Assembly: GCA_030684755.1 (NCBI GenBank)
Contig: JAUXXN010000360.1
Location: forward strand, 1 to 9,674
Direction of reading: 5' to 3'
Source of the DNA: Hydrogenophaga sp.
GTDB lineage: Bacteria; Pseudomonadota; Gammaproteobacteria; Burkholderiales; Burkholderiaceae_C
DNA length: 9,674 nt
Under the pieces are notes generated by a model, which saw only the letters and a program-made list of their open reading frames with translations, searched no databases and was not told the DNA's origin. Shown here piece after piece: positions 7,934 through 9,674 of this stretch. Position 1 is the first letter of the stretch. Each line of letters starts with the position of its first letter. Both the position numbers and the translations under genes were made by a program.

Positions 7934-8659
7934 GTGACCCCTCTTGCCCCCCCCATACCCGCACCCAAGCCCGGCTCGGCCCATGTCTCCCGCGCTGACG
8001 AGGTGTACGGACACATCAAACGCGACATTGCCGATTTCCGCCTCGTACCTGGCGACCGTTTCACCGAACTGGAGTTGTGCTCGCGCTTGGGCGTGTCGCG
8101 CACGCCGGTGCGCCAGGCGCTTTACCGGCTGCAGCAAGACGGCTTGGTCGAAGTCATGTTCCGCAGCGGCTGGCGCGTCTTGCCTTTTGACTTTGACCGC
8201 TTTGACCAGCTCTACGATCTGCGCATGGTGCTGGAAACCACCGCCGTGCAACGCCTGTGCCAGCAAGATGTGGCCAGTTCATCGCCCCTGCTGCAGGCGT
8301 TGAAAGACCGGTGGCTGGTTCCAGTTGCCGAACGCAGCACCGATGCCACGGCGGTGGCCTCTTGGGACGAAGCTTTTCACGAGACCCTGGTCAAAGCCTG
8401 CGGCAACGCCGAAATGGCCCGTGTGCACCACGAGGTCACGGAGCGTATTCGCATCATCCGGCGGCTCGATTTTTTGCAGCAAGCCCGCATTGACGCCACT
8501 TACGACGAGCATGCCAAGATCTTGCGCGCGGTGATTGCCCGCAAAGCAGACCGCGCCGACTTGCTGTTGCGTTCGCACATTGAGGCCAGCCAAGCCGAGG
8601 TGCGCAAGATCACGCTGCACCAGGTGTACATGGCGCGCCAAATTGCCCCTGCCACCTGA
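7934..8659 (+). CDS. GntR-family transcriptional regulator, FadR/FCD type
   Basis: A 241-residue DNA-binding regulator. The N-terminal winged helix-turn-helix covers about residues 20-85 (EVYGHIKRDIADFRLVPGDR, then the recognition part LGVSRTPVRQALYRLQQDGL and wing RSGWRVLPF). The C-terminal FCD domain covers about 92-225 and keeps the expected metal-ligand pattern: D145 and H149 in WDEAFH, H193 in YDEHAKIL and H215 in RSHIEAS. FCD regulators usually bind a small carboxylate through this metal site and repress nearby catabolic genes; a carboxylated ureide such as allophanate or carboxybiuret is a plausible but unproven ligand. GTG 7934 is taken as the start because no in-frame ATG occurs before the wing of the DNA-binding domain; an internal GTG at the EVYGH segment is possible. 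It lies 23 bp after the second hydrolase in the same direction, so it may be both operon-borne and separately transcribed. Confidence 0.94.
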   Translation: MTPLAPPIPAPKPGSAHVSRADEVYGHIKRDIADFRLVPGDRFTELELCSRLGVSRTPVRQALYRLQQDGLVEVMFRSGWRVLPFDFDRFDQLYDLRMVLETTAVQRLCQQDVASSSPLLQALKDRWLVPVAERSTDATAVASWDEAFHETLVKACGNAEMARVHHEVTERIRIIRRLDFLQQARIDATYDEHAKILRAVIARKADRADLLLRSHIEASQAEVRKITLHQVYMARQIAPAT

Positions 8660-8688
8660 TTGCGCCGGGCTGCTGCGGCACGCCCAGT

Positions 8689-9453
8689 TCAGTTCGTGGG
8701 AATTGTCATGGCCGGGTGCATCTGCCCCGGCGTCTCGTCCATGTAGCCCTTGCCGTCTTTCACGCCGGTTTTGCCCGCGATTTGCCAGGCGGTACGCTGA
8801 CCAATGAGGCGAGCCAGAAACTCCAGCTCCTCGTCGGTGTGGTTGATGGCGTTTGCTGGCCTCAAAAAACGGCCGTTGCGGGCTTCGGGCTCGCCCCAAA
8901 ACGACTGGTGGTAACTGGACTCAGACACGACACGCGCGCCACCGCCCGCGCTCACATCCACCGTGCCATAACAATTGCAGAAGTAGGTGCGCCCACCCTG
9001 GTCGTCCATGATTTCGGTGTACACCCCCGTGCCGCGAATGCCTGCGGTGAGTGTGGGCGTGACGATGGCGCGGCGGGTTCCCCGCCCAAACACGCTCACC
9101 ACCGCACCCGTCAGCATGCGCAGCAGGCTCACGGTGTTCAACGTTGCACCGCGCTCCACGGTGATGCGCGAGTTTTGCCGCACATGAAAGGCGGCATCTC
9201 CCACCACAAACACCAGGCGCGAGCCCGGACCTGTCGCAATCACGTCGCCGGTCTGGATGTGTTGTTGCGGCAGCATGCGCTGGCCGTTCAGCGCAATGTC
9301 GCCCACAAACTCCACCACGTTGCTGCGCTGCTGGGCCAGCGCCATGGGCATGCCACCCATGGCCACCCAGGCGGCTGCGGCCTTGAGGGTGTCGCGGCGC
9401 TGGAACCAGGTCACTTCATCTTCGCTGCGGCCTTGCAAGGTGTGTTGGGTCAT
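8689..9453 (-). CDS. FecR-domain periplasmic protein with Tat-like signal
   Basis: A 254-residue exported protein convergent with the operon; its stop is only 29 bp from the regulator's stop. The leader has QRRDTLK (R19-R20), a hydrophobic alanine-rich stretch and an ALA|Q cleavage site after residue 40, a plausible Tat signal. The mature part begins with a FecR-like domain: VVEFVGDIALNGQRMLPQQ, IQTGDVIATGPGSRLVFVVGD, FHVRQNSRITVERG, and TPTLTAGIRGTGVYTE (residues 132-147). A CxC pair follows at C159 and C161 in TYFCNCYGTVDV. Unlike classical FecR it has no cytoplasmic DUF4880 region or separate transmembrane anchor and no sigma factor is adjacent, so a role in iron signalling is not supported; the domain may be structural or sensory. 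Start chosen by Shine-Dalgarno TGGAG 7 nt upstream. Function unknown. Confidence 0.85.
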   Translation of the reverse strand: MTQHTLQGRSEDEVTWFQRRDTLKAAAAWVAMGGMPMALAQQRSNVVEFVGDIALNGQRMLPQQHIQTGDVIATGPGSRLVFVVGDAAFHVRQNSRITVERGATLNTVSLLRMLTGAVVSVFGRGTRRAIVTPTLTAGIRGTGVYTEIMDDQGGRTYFCNCYGTVDVSAGGGARVVSESSYHQSFWGEPEARNGRFLRPANAINHTDEELEFLARLIGQRTAWQIAGKTGVKDGKGYMDETPGQMHPAMTIPTN

Positions 9454-9460
9454 GTGCGGT

Positions 9461-9465
9461 CTCCA
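9461..9465 (-). promoter_or_regulatory. Ribosome binding site for the FecR-domain gene
   Basis: On the minus strand TGGAG lies 7 nt before the ATG at 9453, supporting that start, which also places the twin-arginine motif near the N-terminus as expected. Confidence 0.6.
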
Positions 9466-9487
9466 GAGGCAGATTCAAACAAAGCCA

Positions 9488-9674
9488 TCAGGCCGTGGGT
9501 TCGGCCAGTTCGGGCGGCTCGCCGGTGTCAAAACTGTCGCGAAAGGTGAAGTAAATCGAGGTGTGAAACATGGACGCCATGAACAACACCATGGGGTACA
9601 TGATCAGGCCCAATGCGCTGGCTCCGCCCAGCATTGCGCCCAGCAGACTCATCAACAGCCCCATCAGCAGAAAC
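9488..9674 (-). CDS. C-terminal end of a polytopic membrane protein (partial)
   Basis: The reading frame runs in from beyond the window and ends at TGA 9490-9488, leaving 61 visible residues. They are strongly hydrophobic (LLMGLLMSLLGAMLGGASAL, then LIMYPMVLFMASMFHTSIYF) and finish with a short polar tail, TFRDSFDTGEPPELAEPTA. Two membrane segments and a cytoplasmic-type tail are likely. The ending resembles hypothetical inner-membrane proteins of Burkholderiales (BPSS1780-like proteins finish with a similar Y-x-S-Y-R-D element), but the match is from memory and weak. The stop is 34 bp before the FecR-domain start on the same strand, so the two are probably co-transcribed. No coding frame of its own was missed between them. 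Confidence 0.6.
   Translation of the reverse strand, partial: FLLMGLLMSLLGAMLGGASALGLIMYPMVLFMASMFHTSIYFTFRDSFDTGEPPELAEPTA

Noticed and set aside
5559..7964. 801-codon open frame on the minus strand
   Set aside because: It lies wholly antisense to the ABC ATPase and second hydrolase, both with intact family motifs; its protein is rich in His, Gln, Ala and Arg with no recognisable domain, as expected for a GC-rich shadow frame.
8660..8688. Possible bidirectional terminator between the convergent genes
   Set aside because: Only 4-bp stems (GCCG/CGGC or GGGC/GCCC) with no following T run in either direction; too weak to call, although termination is expected here.
8716..9549. 277-codon open frame on the plus strand
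   Set aside because: Antisense to the FecR-domain gene, which has a signal peptide, family motifs and a good RBS; the plus frame translates to a His/Arg/Ala-rich sequence without motifs.

Overview
The window is GC-rich, densely packed and codon-biased in the way of a betaproteobacterium. The combination of AtzE/AtzH-type proteins, a BMP-type ABC importer, BiuH-like cysteine hydrolases and an FCD-type GntR regulator suggests Burkholderiales, probably Comamonadaceae. This placement is inferred from gene content and protein style; no rRNA or other marker gene is present.

Positions 1-8659 hold one co-directional plus-strand block of nine genes: (1) the 3' part of an AtzE-family amidase; (2) an AtzH/HpxZ (DUF3225) protein whose start overlaps the amidase stop; (3) a BMP-family periplasmic binding protein with a Tat-like leader; (4, 5) two BPD_transp_2 permeases joined by an ATGA overlap; (6) an isochorismatase-like hydrolase closely resembling biuret hydrolase BiuH; (7) the double-domain ABC ATPase of the importer; (8) a second, paralogous isochorismatase-like hydrolase that may be a triuret hydrolase; (9) a GntR/FCD regulator, possibly with its own extended -10 promoter and a leaderless GTG start. 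Gaps are 86 bp or less throughout.

The simplest reading is a ureide scavenging operon: an ABC importer brings in a small N-rich compound, and cytoplasmic hydrolases strip ammonia from it. If the second hydrolase is a triuret hydrolase, its expected product, carboxybiuret, is the known substrate of AtzE. Spontaneous decarboxylation of carboxybiuret would give biuret, the substrate of BiuH. Both branches converge on allophanate, so an allophanate hydrolase is needed and is not in the window. The alternative is purine/oxamate-type ureide metabolism, since hpxY and hpxZ of Klebsiella are relatives of genes 1 and 2.

Positions 8689-9674 lie on the minus strand, converge on the operon and look unrelated to it. 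They hold the C-terminal end of a polytopic membrane protein, followed by a FecR-domain protein with a Tat-like signal and a CxC motif. No RNA genes, insertion sequences, CRISPR arrays or gene-free stretches over 100 bp were seen.
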